Positions 1-10,126 of a stretch of DNA of 64,000 nucleotides are shown piece by piece. The notes beneath the pieces are model-generated. The model ran no database searches, was not told where the DNA came from, and saw nothing but the letters and a program-made list of their open reading frames with translations. Location: NCBI GenBank assembly GCA_038108155.1, contig JAYNHP010000004.1, positions 11,380 through 75,379 of the forward strand, written 5' to 3'. Origin of the DNA: MED-G20 sp038108155. GTDB taxonomy: Bacteria > Bacteroidota > Bacteroidia > Flavobacteriales_D > Parvicellaceae. A program made the translations under genes and the position numbers. Numbering within the stretch: position 1 is the first letter of the stretch; each line of letters starts with the position of its first letter.

Positions 1-139
1 AAAGGTTATAAAAAAGAGAGAAGTAAATAGAATTAATAGGTTTTGAGTTTTTTTGTTCATAAAATAAAATTAAACAATTTGTTAACATTATATACCGAAA
101 CAAGTTCTATATATATATTTGTTGATATAAATAATAAGT

Positions 140-3010
140 ATGGATATAAATTCTTTTGAAAACAGACATATCGGAGCAAATCAGGACGATATTAAAAAGA
201 TGTTAAATACAATTGGCTTAAGTTCAGTTGATGAGTTAATCCATCAGACCATACCTAATTCAATTTTAAAAAATAGCCCATTAAAAATTGGAGATGCAAT
301 AACTGAAAATGATTACTTAAATAAAATAAAGGAAATTGCTAATCTAAATAAACGTTTTGACAATTATATTGGTCAAGGTTATTACGGAACACTTACGCCG
401 AGTGTTATAAAAAGAAATATCCTATGTAACCCGGGTTGGTACACAGCATATACACCATATCAAGCAGAAATTGCTCAAGGAAGATTAGAAGCACTATTAA
501 ACTTTCAAACTTGTGTAACTGAACTTACTGGAATGGAAATAGCAAATGCATCACTTTTAGATGAATCAACTGCAGCTGCAGAATCTATGTTGATGTTTTT
601 TCACATGAGATCAAGGTCTCAAGTTAAATCTAATGTGAATAAATTTTTTGTTAGTAATGATTTATACTTGCAAACTGTAGATGTAATTACCGCAAGAGCA
701 GAACCACTTGGAATAGAAATTATTTTTGGAGATGCTAGTTCAGTAGAGCTGACCAATGAATTCTTTGGTGCGATTGTACAATATCCAAATGCTTACGGTG
801 AAATTTATGACTACAGTGAGTTTACTTCTTCTGCTAAAAATCTAGACATTCAAGTTTCTGTAATTGCAGATATTATGAGCCTTGTTTTGCTTAAAAGTCC
901 TGGAAGTTGGGGAGCAGATGTCGTTGTTGGATCTACACAAAGATTTGGAGTTCCAATGAGTTACGGAGGTCCTCACGCTGCATTTTTTGCCTGTAAAGAA
1001 TCTCACAAGAGATATATCCCTGGAAGAATTATTGGAGTATCCTTAGATGTGCACGGAAATCCAGCATTAAGAATGGCTCTTCAAACAAGAGAACAACATA
1101 TAAAAAGAGGAAAGGCTACATCAAATATTTGTACAGCTCAGGCTCTTTTGGCAGTTATGGCTAGCATGTATGTTGTCTACCATGGTCCAAAAGGTTTAAA
1201 AAATATAGCAGAAACAATTAGACAAAAGACATCTAGTCTAAAGCAAGCTCTAATCGATTTGGGATATGAAATGATTAACTCCAATCATTTTGATACAATT
1301 TCTTTTAAGGAGGATATAACATCGTTAAAATTACACTTAGAAAAAAACGAAATTAACGTCGGCTATTATAAAGATGCTGTAACAATTTCAATTGATGAGA
1401 CAAGTAGCTGGGCTAACCTTACTAAACTTGCAAATATTTTAGGTGAATTTAAAAACTCTAGTTCAATAGTGAAACTTGAAAAAGAGGTAGATAATCCTAT
1501 CTTTTTACCAAAAAATAATCCAATTTTAGAGCAAAATGTCTTTAATTCTTATCATTCTGAGACGGAGATGATGAGATATATTAAAAAACTTGAAAATAAA
1601 GATTTATCGCTTGTTCATGGTATGATTTCCCTTGGTTCTTGTACAATGAAGTTAAATGCAGCAACTGAAATGGAACCTATTACTTGGCCTGAATTTGCAA
1701 ATTTACATCCCTTTAGCCCTGTAAATCAAACTAAAGGGTTTCAACAAATTTTTAAAGAGTTGGAGGAAGACTTAAGCGAAATAACAGGATTTGATAAGGT
1801 TTCACTTCAACCAAATAGTGGTGCTCAAGGTGAGTACAGTGGACTTATGGTTATAAGAGCATATCATATTTCAAATAACGAAGGTCATAGAAATATATGT
1901 CTTATTCCTACAAGCGCTCATGGAACTAATCCTGCTAGTGCAGTTATGGCCGGAATGGAAGTAGTTTTAGTTAAATGTGATGAACTTGGAAATATTGACA
2001 TTGAAGATTTGAGAGAAAAAGCTTCAAATCATGCCGATTATCTTTCTGCCTTAATGGTTACTTACCCATCCACCCATGGAGTATTTGAAAAAGACATAAT
2101 AGAAATCACTACTATTATACACGAATTTGGAGGACAAGTCTATATGGATGGAGCCAACATGAATGCACAAGTTGGTCTTACATCACCAGGACTAATTGGA
2201 GCAGATGTTTGCCATCTAAACCTTCATAAAACTTTCGCCATTCCACATGGAGGTGGAGGTCCAGGAATGGGACCAATTGGAGTTGCAAAACATTTATCGC
2301 CATTTTTACCTGGCAATCCAATTATTAAAACTGGTGGTTCCAGCGGCATAAAAGCTATCAATGGAGCTCCGTGGGGAAGTGCTTTGATCTTGATAATTTC
2401 TTACGGGTACATTAAACTCCTAGGTGCCAAAGGGTTGAAAAAATCTACTGAAATTGCTATTCTAAACGCCAACTACTTACAGTCCAAATTAAAAGACCAT
2501 TATAATGTGCTTTATTGTGGCCCTAGTGGTAAAGTTGCTCATGAAATGATACTTGATTGTAGATCCTTTAAAAAAGAATCTGGAGTTGAAGTTGAAGACA
2601 TTGCAAAAAGATTAATGGACTATGGCTTTCATGCGCCAACGGTTAGTTTTCCAGTTGCAGGAACATTAATGGTAGAACCAACTGAAAGTGAATCACTAAA
2701 AGAATTAGATAGATTTGCAGAAGCTATGATTGGAATTAGAAATGAAATCAGAGAAATTGCTAACGAAAGTTATGACCAGGTTGACAACGTGCTAAAAAAT
2801 GCGCCTCACACTGCATTTCAAGCATTAGATGAAAATTGGAATCACAAATATTCAAGAAGAAAAGCAGTTTATCCAAACCTAAATCAAATAAATAATAAGT
2901 TTTGGCCTCCAGTAGGAAGAGTAGATAATGCTTATGGGGATAGAAACTTAATTTGTAGTTGCTTACCTTTGGAAGAATACGAAAAACAAAAGGAAGTAAT
3001 TGAATCATAA
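140..3010 (+). CDS. gcvP: Glycine dehydrogenase (decarboxylating), P-protein of the glycine cleavage system
   Basis: This PLP enzyme decarboxylates glycine and passes the aminomethyl group to the lipoyl H-protein in the cytoplasm. The 956-residue product is full length for the fused P-protein (E. coli about 957). It opens with the typical ENRHIG segment. The second half carries HLNLHKTFAIPHGGGGPGMG, in which K697 is the expected PLP lysine. The two homologous halves (about 1-430 and 460-956) are both complete. The H- and T-protein genes are not in the window, which is common in Bacteroidota. A TAnnTTTG-type -7 element (TATATTTG, 114-121) lies just before the ATG, but no -33 TTG sits at a normal distance, so the promoter is only tentative. 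The next gene begins 10 bases after the stop codon and could be read through. Confidence 0.97.
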   Translation: MDINSFENRHIGANQDDIKKMLNTIGLSSVDELIHQTIPNSILKNSPLKIGDAITENDYLNKIKEIANLNKRFDNYIGQGYYGTLTPSVIKRNILCNPGWYTAYTPYQAEIAQGRLEALLNFQTCVTELTGMEIANASLLDESTAAAESMLMFFHMRSRSQVKSNVNKFFVSNDLYLQTVDVITARAEPLGIEIIFGDASSVELTNEFFGAIVQYPNAYGEIYDYSEFTSSAKNLDIQVSVIADIMSLVLLKSPGSWGADVVVGSTQRFGVPMSYGGPHAAFFACKESHKRYIPGRIIGVSLDVHGNPALRMALQTREQHIKRGKATSNICTAQALLAVMASMYVVYHGPKGLKNIAETIRQKTSSLKQALIDLGYEMINSNHFDTISFKEDITSLKLHLEKNEINVGYYKDAVTISIDETSSWANLTKLANILGEFKNSSSIVKLEKEVDNPIFLPKNNPILEQNVFNSYHSETEMMRYIKKLENKDLSLVHGMISLGSCTMKLNAATEMEPITWPEFANLHPFSPVNQTKGFQQIFKELEEDLSEITGFDKVSLQPNSGAQGEYSGLMVIRAYHISNNEGHRNICLIPTSAHGTNPASAVMAGMEVVLVKCDELGNIDIEDLREKASNHADYLSALMVTYPSTHGVFEKDIIEITTIIHEFGGQVYMDGANMNAQVGLTSPGLIGADVCHLNLHKTFAIPHGGGGPGMGPIGVAKHLSPFLPGNPIIKTGGSSGIKAINGAPWGSALILIISYGYIKLLGAKGLKKSTEIAILNANYLQSKLKDHYNVLYCGPSGKVAHEMILDCRSFKKESGVEVEDIAKRLMDYGFHAPTVSFPVAGTLMVEPTESESLKELDRFAEAMIGIRNEIREIANESYDQVDNVLKNAPHTAFQALDENWNHKYSRRKAVYPNLNQINNKFWPPVGRVDNAYGDRNLICSCLPLEEYEKQKEVIES

Positions 3011-3020
3011 AAAAAACAAA

Positions 3021-4600
3021 ATGAAAAAAATACATTTAGCTGTACTTTACTTTTGCATTTGTAGCATTTTTAATGCTCAAATAAAATTGAATAAAAACTT
3101 TAACTCTTGTGATTTTAAACCACTTGTTAATCAAAATTTAAATTTTTCTAAATCTAGTTTTGATACCATTGCGTATAACACATTCGATGATGTTACAGAT
3201 TGGACAATTAGTGCTCCAAATTTACAAGGCCAATGGGAAGTTGTAACTTCAACACCAACAGATGTTGTAAATTACATGGGGACTATGGCCTCTAGTACAG
3301 CTTCTGACGGATTTGCTGTTTTTAATGGAATTCAATATTTACTTAATGCCAATGTCGACTTCCAAGATGCTGCAATAGAACTAAATGATACTCTTGACCT
3401 AAGTAATTATCCAAGTGTTACCTTAGAATTTGAACAAATGTATAGAGCATTTAATTACGATAAAACCTTTGTTGAATTGTCTACTGATTATGGTTCTAGT
3501 TGGACGTCCATTGAGCTCAACGATCAAGTTACTACCAATGATCCAGCTATTCAAGAACTAGTTGGAATCAATATTTCTTCTTATGTTGGTGGCCAACAAG
3601 GTGTTAAAATAAGATTTAGATGGACAAGTGATAGTGACGATGATTCTTTTGGATCTGGCTATGGTTGGTTAATTGATGACTTAAAAGTAACCGTTCCACC
3701 AGAAAATGATATTCAAAATGTTTCATCCTGGATTTTTGGTGAGAATAGTGGAGGTGCTGAGTATGGTAGAACCCCAATTTCTCAAGTAGAACAAAATTAC
3801 TTTATAGGTTCTTCGGTTTATAACTATGGATCTGTAGACCAAACAAATGTTGTTTCCAACGGAAACTTTACAGGACCAACAACTATTACAAGCTCAACAA
3901 CTGGCTCTACAATTGCAAGCGACTCTACAGAAGTTATTGAAAGTCTGAATTCTGTTAGTTTTTCGGTAGGTAATTATACAGGTTCTGTAACGGTGACATC
4001 TATGGGAGATACTCTTGGTTCTGGAAATTTTGACGACAACACCTATTTAAGAAATTTTGAGATAACCAATGATATCTATTCCTTAGATGGTCTTGGAAAT
4101 CATCCAGCAGATTATGAAGCCATTGGGTCCTTAGGTTCCAATTCTTGGTCAGATGCTTCAGACGGACTGGTTTGTGGAACTTACTATCCACTTAGACAAG
4201 ANNNNNNNNNNNNNNNNNNNNNNNNNNNNNNNNNNNNNNNNNNNNNNNNNNNNNNNNNNNNNNNNNNNNNNNNNNNNNNNNNNNNNNNNNNNNNNNNNNN
4301 NCTAATGGAAATGCTTTTGCAATTAGAATGAATTTTGGAGCTAGTGTAGATTTAGTAGAGACAATTGCTAATAATTTACATGTTTTCCCAAATCCATCCA
4401 AAGAATTCGTAAATATCAGTATAGAAAACAACTTACCAAGCGAATTGTTATTAATGGACGTTTCTGGTAAAATTATTTTAGAAAAAACATTTACAAATTT
4501 TTCAAATATTGATTTATCTAAAATCAATAATGGAATTTATTTCCTATCTGTGACAAATAATTCTCAAATTATTACCCAAAGATTAAATGTAGTTAAATAG
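3021..4600 (+). CDS. Secreted T9SS-sorted protein, interrupted by an assembly gap
   Basis: This is one gene split by the N run at 4202-4301. The left part ends in frame at the gap and the right part resumes in another frame, ending at 4600. I chose the ATG at 3021, which gives a signal peptide (MKKIHLAVLYFCICSIFNAQ), over a TTG at 3000. The region to about residue 235 resembles the cleaved-adhesin/choice-of-anchor J type of jelly-roll domain (GWLIDDLKV near its end). The tail after the gap (VFPNPS, then LLMDVSGKII and NNGIYFLSV) is a type A T9SS sorting domain. The next gene downstream is a paralogue; compared with it, about 380 bases are missing rather than 100, and that length restores a single frame of about 619 residues. 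The function is unknown, probably a surface or secreted adhesin-like protein. Confidence 0.8.
4202..4301. other. Scaffold gap of 100 N
   Basis: Exactly 100 N, the usual placeholder for a gap of unknown size, lies inside a T9SS client gene. Alignment to the paralogue downstream (4201 matches about 5990, and 4302 matches 6371) predicts about 380 missing bases. Confidence 0.98.
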
Positions 4601-4710
4601 GGTTTGATTGGAATGCAGTTTTGTTTAACCCCATAGCGAAATAGTTAAATATTTCATTCAAATAAACTATTTTTTTCTTATTATTGTTTCATAAACTTAA
4701 CGACAATAAA

Positions 4711-6666
4711 ATGAAAAAAATTTACTTATTACTCTTCAGTATAACTACTGGATTTTTAGCAAGTGCGCAAAATTCTTCAAGCCAGCTTTCTAAAAAACAC
4801 GAGTTTATTGAAGAAAAAACAAGACCTAACTTCTCAAGCCAGCCAAAAGGTGTGGTATTATGGGAAAACCAATTTGATAGTGCTAGTCACTGGGTTATTG
4901 ATAATACTTGTGCATACACAAGCTACAATATCGTAGGTGGTTATGATTACACTAATCAAGTACCAATTTCATCTACTTCCTCTTGTACTGGAAATGGGAC
5001 TGTTGCAACAGATCCAGGAACTGGTGTTGCTGCTCAGTGGAGATTTGAAACTGACCCTAATTTAATTCCTGTTTCGGCACTATCACCTTTTGGTTCAGCT
5101 ACTGCATCCAATGGTTTTCTATTTATTGACTCTGATGCAACTGGAGGTGGAGATGGTGACGGTACTCCAATATTTGTTACTGCAACCATTGCAACTCCTA
5201 TAGATTTAACGGGAGAAAACAGCGTTGTGTTATCTTTTTCTCACAATTACAGATGGTGGCAAGACACTAGAGGAGTAAGAGTTTCTGGAGATAACGGTGC
5301 TACTTGGGTTCAGTATGAAATTACTAATAATTCTGGTTACCCTAACGATCAAAATTCTGGAAATCCTGAAATTACAAGTATTGATATCTCATCCGATGTT
5401 GGTGGACAATCACAAGTTTTAGTACAGTTTTATTACGAAGACAATGACTTTTGGGCTTGGTACTGGGCTGTAGATGATGTGAAAATATCTAGAAAAGATT
5501 TAAATAACATTCAGGCAAATTCTTCATGGATTTACGGAGAAACTCATTATGGTGCTGAATACGGTAGAGTTCCAATTAGTGAAATTGATGCGAACTGGGT
5601 TGTTGGTGCACAAGTAACTAATGATGGAGTAAATGACCAAACAAATGTTACTTTAAATGCTGATTTTGGTTCTTTTAGCACTACTTCTTCACTTGGAATT
5701 GTAGAGTCTGATTCTACATCAGTAATAGAATCGTTAGAGCCTTTAACACTTACTACTGGAACTTACCAAGGTACATTTACAGTTAGTTCAGATTCTGACC
5801 AAGTAGGTGGTCCAAATTTTGGAGACAACACCTACGAAAGAAATTTTGAAATAACTAACGATGTATATTCTCTAGATGGTATTGGACTTCACCCAGCTGG
5901 TTACGAAGCTCTTGGATCGCTTGGTAGTAATTCTTGGGCGGATGCTGCAGATGGATTAGTATGTGGTACCTACTACAATTTAAAACAAACCCAAGTTGTG
6001 AATTCTGTAAGAACTTATATTACATCAACCTCTGTTGCTCAAGCAGAAATTATTCTATATATTATTGATTCTTTAAGTTTTACAACAGGTGCTTTTGGAA
6101 ATGCAACCTATACATCTGATTTATATACTCTAACAGCAACTGATGTTGCCAATGGCTACTTTGATATATCAATAGCGACACTTTCTGGATGGGATCCTTC
6201 AACAAATAGTAACACATGGGAAAACTTAACATTAAGTGCAGGTGGTTATTACTTAGCAGTTGAATTATTTAGTGGTGGTGGTACTTACCATGTAAGAATT
6301 GTAGATGATGCAACAGTAGGACAACCAGCATGGTCAAGTGCTATTTGGTATCCACAAGATCAAGCTTATACCAATGGTAACGCTTTTGCAATTAGAATGA
6401 ATATGGGAGCAAATGTTGGAATAAATGAAAATGTTGCTAATGAAGTTTCTATTTATCCAAATCCAACTTCTGATGTTTTAAATATCTCTACAAATTCTAA
6501 TGATTTGAGTGAGTTAACTGTTAAAGACATTACGGGAAAAATAGTTCTAAAACAAAACTTTAATAATAAGATTACAATAAATACTGAAAATTATTCTAAA
6601 GGAATTTATTTAATTGACGTCAAAAATAATCTTGGTACAGTTTCTGAAAAGATCTCGGTACAATAA
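4711..6666 (+). CDS. Secreted T9SS-sorted protein, paralogue of the gapped gene upstream
   Basis: A 651-residue secreted protein starting at ATG 4711 with signal peptide MKKIYLLLFSITTGFLASAQ; a TTG at 4684 would add nine residues before it and is less likely. An N-terminal jelly-roll-like region ends in WAWYWAVDDVKISR, as in cleaved-adhesin/choice-of-anchor J domains. A middle region is clearly homologous to the preceding gene (SSWIYGETHYGAEYGRVPIS against SSWIFGENSGGAEYGRTPIS; NSWADAADGLVCGTYY against NSWSDASDGLVCGTYY). The C-terminal T9SS type A sorting domain has VSIYPNPTSDVLNIS, VKDITGKIV and YSKGIYLIDV. No catalytic motif was found, so adhesion or surface binding is only inferred. A strong terminator follows. 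Confidence 0.85.
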   Translation: MKKIYLLLFSITTGFLASAQNSSSQLSKKHEFIEEKTRPNFSSQPKGVVLWENQFDSASHWVIDNTCAYTSYNIVGGYDYTNQVPISSTSSCTGNGTVATDPGTGVAAQWRFETDPNLIPVSALSPFGSATASNGFLFIDSDATGGGDGDGTPIFVTATIATPIDLTGENSVVLSFSHNYRWWQDTRGVRVSGDNGATWVQYEITNNSGYPNDQNSGNPEITSIDISSDVGGQSQVLVQFYYEDNDFWAWYWAVDDVKISRKDLNNIQANSSWIYGETHYGAEYGRVPISEIDANWVVGAQVTNDGVNDQTNVTLNADFGSFSTTSSLGIVESDSTSVIESLEPLTLTTGTYQGTFTVSSDSDQVGGPNFGDNTYERNFEITNDVYSLDGIGLHPAGYEALGSLGSNSWADAADGLVCGTYYNLKQTQVVNSVRTYITSTSVAQAEIILYIIDSLSFTTGAFGNATYTSDLYTLTATDVANGYFDISIATLSGWDPSTNSNTWENLTLSAGGYYLAVELFSGGGTYHVRIVDDATVGQPAWSSAIWYPQDQAYTNGNAFAIRMNMGANVGINENVANEVSIYPNPTSDVLNISTNSNDLSELTVKDITGKIVLKQNFNNKITINTENYSKGIYLIDVKNNLGTVSEKISVQ

Positions 6667-6697
6667 AGTAATATATACGTATTATTTACATAAATAC

Positions 6698-6723
6698 AAA
6701 GGGGAGTTAACTCCCCTTTTTTT
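6698..6723 (+). terminator. Rho-independent terminator
   Basis: The perfect palindrome GGGGAGTTAACTCCCC (6701-6716) is extended by A/T pairs and followed by seven T. It closes the transcript of the two paralogous T9SS genes. Confidence 0.9.
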
Positions 6724-6803
6724 ATGGTTTGAAGTTAAAAAAAGTTTTTTTTAGAGGATAATTTTCATACATTTAATATATTATTAAAAAATAAATACAT
6801 GTT

Positions 6804-8516
6804 ATGAAAAAACTAATACTAAGTACATTCATTTTATTATTTGCTTGCATAAGCACATTCGCTCAACAAATTGAGTTCACAGTTGAAGCTCCTGCTTCCA
6901 TTGCTGGAGCCTATGGTTTCACTTCGACAAATGACGTTGCTGGGTGGGGAAGCCCAGATTTGACGGATACTGCTAACGCTGTAACAGATACTTTAATGTT
7001 TGTAGAAGATGGCACCCCAGGTACCAATCCTCAAGGAAACCCAATCTCTCAAGAAGGATGTTTCCCATTAATAAATGATTTAACAGGAAAAATTGCAGTT
7101 ATTTGGAGAAACACTTGTCAGTTTGGACTTAAAATTCTTTATGCGGAACAAGCTGGTGCAAGAGCTGTTATAATTATAAATAGAGAACCAGGATTGGTAA
7201 ATATGGCTCCTGGCGATAGTGGAGCAGTGTGTACAATTCCTGCTATTTTTGTTGAAGATGCAACTGGTGCTATAATTACTGCGGAAATGGCAAACGGCCC
7301 AGTTGTTGCATTTATAGGTTCAAGAAACTTTGATAACAATTTATCTATTAATGCTGCGGACGTAATTCTTCCAGAAGCAACTTCTACACCTTCTGCATTA
7401 GCACAAGATAATTCAGAATATGAAGTTCAAGTAGGAAGTTGGGTAGTTAACTCTGGAAACATTGATAATAATGCTGTATTAAACGCCACAATAACCTATG
7501 GTGGTACTACATTGTATGATCAATCTACTGCATCTACTCCTATCTTGGCTGGTGACAGTGCATATTTTTCTTTACCTACCTTTAGTCAAGCATCTTACAG
7601 TGCTGGTATGTATAGCCTTACTTATACTGTAGATACTACTGGTGATGAATTTCAAACTGATAATTCTGTAAGTACTGATTTTCACATAAGTAATACTAAA
7701 TTCTCAAATGTTCCTTTAGATTCAAATGAGAATATGGTATTAAGTCCATTTTACAGACCTAGCAATGCAACTGGAAGTGTAAGTGTTTGCGCTCCTTTTA
7801 TGGATCCAAATGCAAGTAGAATGGCTGCTATGGGAATAAGCTTTGCTGCTGTAGTAAGTGGTGGAGATTTATCCAATAGATATTTTACTACCTATGCTCA
7901 TGAGTGGGGAGATGTTTTCGCAGACTTAGATGATCCTGCAGCTGCTATAACTATTATAAATACTATTGGAACTGGAGAATTTACTTATCCTAATGACTCA
8001 GCCTACCAAGAAGTTTATGTACCTTTTACAGACCCTGTAACTTTGGTAGATAATCAAAGATATTTATTCTGTGTTAACACATTTGATACAGATGTATATA
8101 TCGGTTTTGATGATAAATTAGACTACAATCAGAATATGAATAATGTTTACAAGCAACCAGTAAGTTGTGTTGAAAATAATGGTTCTTGGTTTTTAACTGG
8201 ATTTGGTTCAGATGTTACTGCCGGTATATCAGTAGAGCTAACCACCAACTTAAATGTTGAAGAAAATGAACTGTCAAATGTTGATGCTTATCCTAACCCA
8301 GCCAACAACATGGTTACTATACCATTAAACGGTTTCGTTGGTCACGGTACTGTTGATATAATGGACATATCTGGAAAAATAATTTCTAGTAAAATCGTTA
8401 ATGCAAATAATCTTATATCGATTGATGTAAGTGATATAGCAAACGGAAATTACATATTTGATTTGAAATTGCAAGATGGAAGATCAACTAAATTTAATAT
8501 TGTAATTAGTAAATAG
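6804..8516 (+). CDS. Secreted protein with PA domain and T9SS sorting tail
   Basis: A 570-residue protein with signal peptide MKKLILSTFILLFACISTFAQ. Residues about 80-170 look like a protease-associated (PA) domain (GKIAVIWRNTCQFGLKILYA, AGARAVIIIN, IPAIFVEDATG). No peptidase domain follows. Instead there is a CARDB-like segment (YEVQVGSWVVNSGNIDNNA), a region of unknown fold, and a type A sorting domain (VDAYPNPANNMVTIP, VDIMDISGKII, IANGNYIFDLKL). T9SS is expected to export and anchor it. PA domains usually bind peptides or sugars beside a catalytic domain, so this is probably a binding or cell-surface protein; its substrate is unknown. It stands alone between two terminators. Confidence 0.85.
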   Translation: MKKLILSTFILLFACISTFAQQIEFTVEAPASIAGAYGFTSTNDVAGWGSPDLTDTANAVTDTLMFVEDGTPGTNPQGNPISQEGCFPLINDLTGKIAVIWRNTCQFGLKILYAEQAGARAVIIINREPGLVNMAPGDSGAVCTIPAIFVEDATGAIITAEMANGPVVAFIGSRNFDNNLSINAADVILPEATSTPSALAQDNSEYEVQVGSWVVNSGNIDNNAVLNATITYGGTTLYDQSTASTPILAGDSAYFSLPTFSQASYSAGMYSLTYTVDTTGDEFQTDNSVSTDFHISNTKFSNVPLDSNENMVLSPFYRPSNATGSVSVCAPFMDPNASRMAAMGISFAAVVSGGDLSNRYFTTYAHEWGDVFADLDDPAAAITIINTIGTGEFTYPNDSAYQEVYVPFTDPVTLVDNQRYLFCVNTFDTDVYIGFDDKLDYNQNMNNVYKQPVSCVENNGSWFLTGFGSDVTAGISVELTTNLNVEENELSNVDAYPNPANNMVTIPLNGFVGHGTVDIMDISGKIISSKIVNANNLISIDVSDIANGNYIFDLKLQDGRSTKFNIVISK

Positions 8517-8535
8517 AAATACTAAAATAAAACTT

Positions 8536-8562
8536 AAAGGCCTCTTATGAGGCCTTTTTTTT
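8536..8562. terminator. Terminator between convergent genes
   Basis: Stem AAAGGCCTC / GAGGCCTTT with loop TTAT, followed by eight T on the plus strand. The minus strand also reads hairpin then T-rich sequence, so it can serve the ABC transporter genes that end at 8565 from the other side. Confidence 0.88.
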
Positions 8563-8564
8563 GA

Positions 8565-9311
8565 CTATTTTTTCATCTTTTGCAAAAATTTAGAAACGTA
8601 AACAAAGTCGTATAGCTCTTTTACTTTTACATCTAAAATTTCTTCTTTACTGCCTTCCCACTTTTTAACTCCACCATCAATAAATAAAATATTTTCACCT
8701 ATTTCTAAAACAGAATTCATATCATGGGTAATTACGATAGTTGTCATGTCATATTCTTTGGTTAACTCTTGAATTAACTCATCAATAACAATTGCTGTAA
8801 CTGGATCTAAGCCAGAATTAGGCTCATCACAAAACAAATACTTTGGTTTCATAGAAATAGCTCTAGCAATGGCTACTCTCTTCTGCATTCCTCCACTTAT
8901 TTCAGATGGATATAGAGAGTTTTTATTTAAAATATTTACCCTTTTCAGACAAAAATTTACTCTCTCAATTATTTCTTCTTCAGACATCTTAGTAAACATT
9001 CTTAAAGGAAAAGCAATATTTTCCTCAACAGACAAAGAATCAAACAGTGCACTTCCCTGAAATAGCATTCCTATTTGTTTCCTAACCTTCTTTTTATCTT
9101 GAGATTTTAGACTAGAGAATTTAATATCATCGTAAAAAACATCACCAATATCTGGTTCTAATAAGCCAACAATACATTTTGTTAAAACTGATTTTCCAGA
9201 ACCACTTTTACCAATAATTAAATTAGTCTTCCCTTTTTCAAAAACGAAAGAAATATCTTTTAAAATTTCTACACCAGAAAAAGATTTAGATATATTTTTA
9301 ACCTGAATCAA
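8565..9311 (-). CDS. mlaF: ABC transporter ATPase, MlaF-like
   Basis: A 248-residue cytoplasmic ATPase of the type that powers MCE-family lipid transport between the membranes. Walker A is GKSGSGKS (residues 34-41), the signature is ISGGMQKR, and Walker B runs into LFCDEPNSGLDP; a switch histidine follows in VITHD. It overlaps the permease gene by four bases (ATGA), so the two are translationally coupled. The MCE substrate-binding protein (MlaD) is not adjacent. The Mla assignment rests on the pairing with an MlaE-type permease. The cargo is probably phospholipid, by inference. Confidence 0.88.
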   Translation of the reverse strand: MIQVKNISKSFSGVEILKDISFVFEKGKTNLIIGKSGSGKSVLTKCIVGLLEPDIGDVFYDDIKFSSLKSQDKKKVRKQIGMLFQGSALFDSLSVEENIAFPLRMFTKMSEEEIIERVNFCLKRVNILNKNSLYPSEISGGMQKRVAIARAISMKPKYLFCDEPNSGLDPVTAIVIDELIQELTKEYDMTTIVITHDMNSVLEIGENILFIDGGVKKWEGSKEEILDVKVKELYDFVYVSKFLQKMKK

Positions 9312-10048
9312 ATCAACATTAATTGAGTTAATATATAATTAGCAAAAAGTATGAAAATACTACTGTAAACTACAGCATTTGTACTTGCTTTACCGACTTC
9401 CAATGCTCCACCTTTTAAATAATATCCGTAATAACTAGAAATACTTGTGATTATAAAAGCAAATACTATTGTTTTTGTAAGTGCATAGCGAATGAAAACG
9501 AAATTATCTTCAGAAAAAGATCTTATTCCTAAAATATATTGCTTGACAGGAATTATTTCTGTAAAGAAACAAACCAAACCACCACCAAAAAAACCAAAAA
9601 ACATACTGTACATAATTACTATAGGAAAAATAAATAATGCTGCTAAAATTTTGGGTCCAACTAAGTAGCCTATAGAATTGACACCCATAACTTCTAATGC
9701 GTCAATTTGCTCTGTAACTCTCATAGTTCCAAGCTCAGATGCTATATTAGATCCAACTTTACCAGCTAATATTAAAGAAATTATGGTAGGACAAAACTCC
9801 AAAAGCATGGATTGCTTAATTGTAAATCCTACTGTATAATCTGGAATCCAAGCAGATTCTATGGCAGTTGCAGTTTGAATCACTAAAACAGCTCCCATAA
9901 AAGCAGACATCAGAGAAACTATAAATAATGATTTCACCCCTAATTGAACAACCTCATCAAGAAATCTTCTCCAATAAACACTAAATTTTTCAGGTTTGAA
10001 AAAGATGTGGTAAAGCATGAATATATATTTACCTAAATTTCTTATCAT
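9308..10048 (-). CDS. mlaE: ABC transporter permease, MlaE-like
   Basis: A 246-residue inner-membrane permease with about five hydrophobic segments. The core matches the MlaE/YrbE family: VLVIQTATAIES, a segment reading PTIISLILAGKVGSNIASEL, and GTMRVTEQIDALEVMGVNSI, the conserved cytoplasmic coupling segment. It is first in a two-gene operon with the ATPase. Its probable job is retrograde or anterograde phospholipid movement to keep the outer membrane asymmetric; direction and partner MCE protein cannot be read from this window. Confidence 0.88.
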   Translation of the reverse strand: MIRNLGKYIFMLYHIFFKPEKFSVYWRRFLDEVVQLGVKSLFIVSLMSAFMGAVLVIQTATAIESAWIPDYTVGFTIKQSMLLEFCPTIISLILAGKVGSNIASELGTMRVTEQIDALEVMGVNSIGYLVGPKILAALFIFPIVIMYSMFFGFFGGGLVCFFTEIIPVKQYILGIRSFSEDNFVFIRYALTKTIVFAFIITSISSYYGYYLKGGALEVGKASTNAVVYSSIFILFANYILTQLMLI

Positions 10049-10126
10049 ATATTTATATTAACCAAAATAAACAATAATAATTGTGAATCCATAAATGCAA
10101 TCATTAATTTTGGAAGAATTCTATTT

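Noticed and set aside
114..121. TATATTTG as a gcvP promoter element
   Set aside because: The -7 match is good, but the nearest TTG (79-81) is about 32 bases away, too far for a normal -33 element, so it is not listed as a promoter.
2760..3035. A 91-codon open frame antisense to the end of gcvP
   Set aside because: It overlaps a certain gene almost completely and its Phe/Leu-rich translation is what the complement of AT-rich coding DNA gives.
4684..4710. TTG start nine codons upstream of the T9SS paralogue
   Set aside because: It would place a polar stretch before a perfect signal peptide that begins with ATG at 4711. The same reasoning rejects the TTG at 3000.
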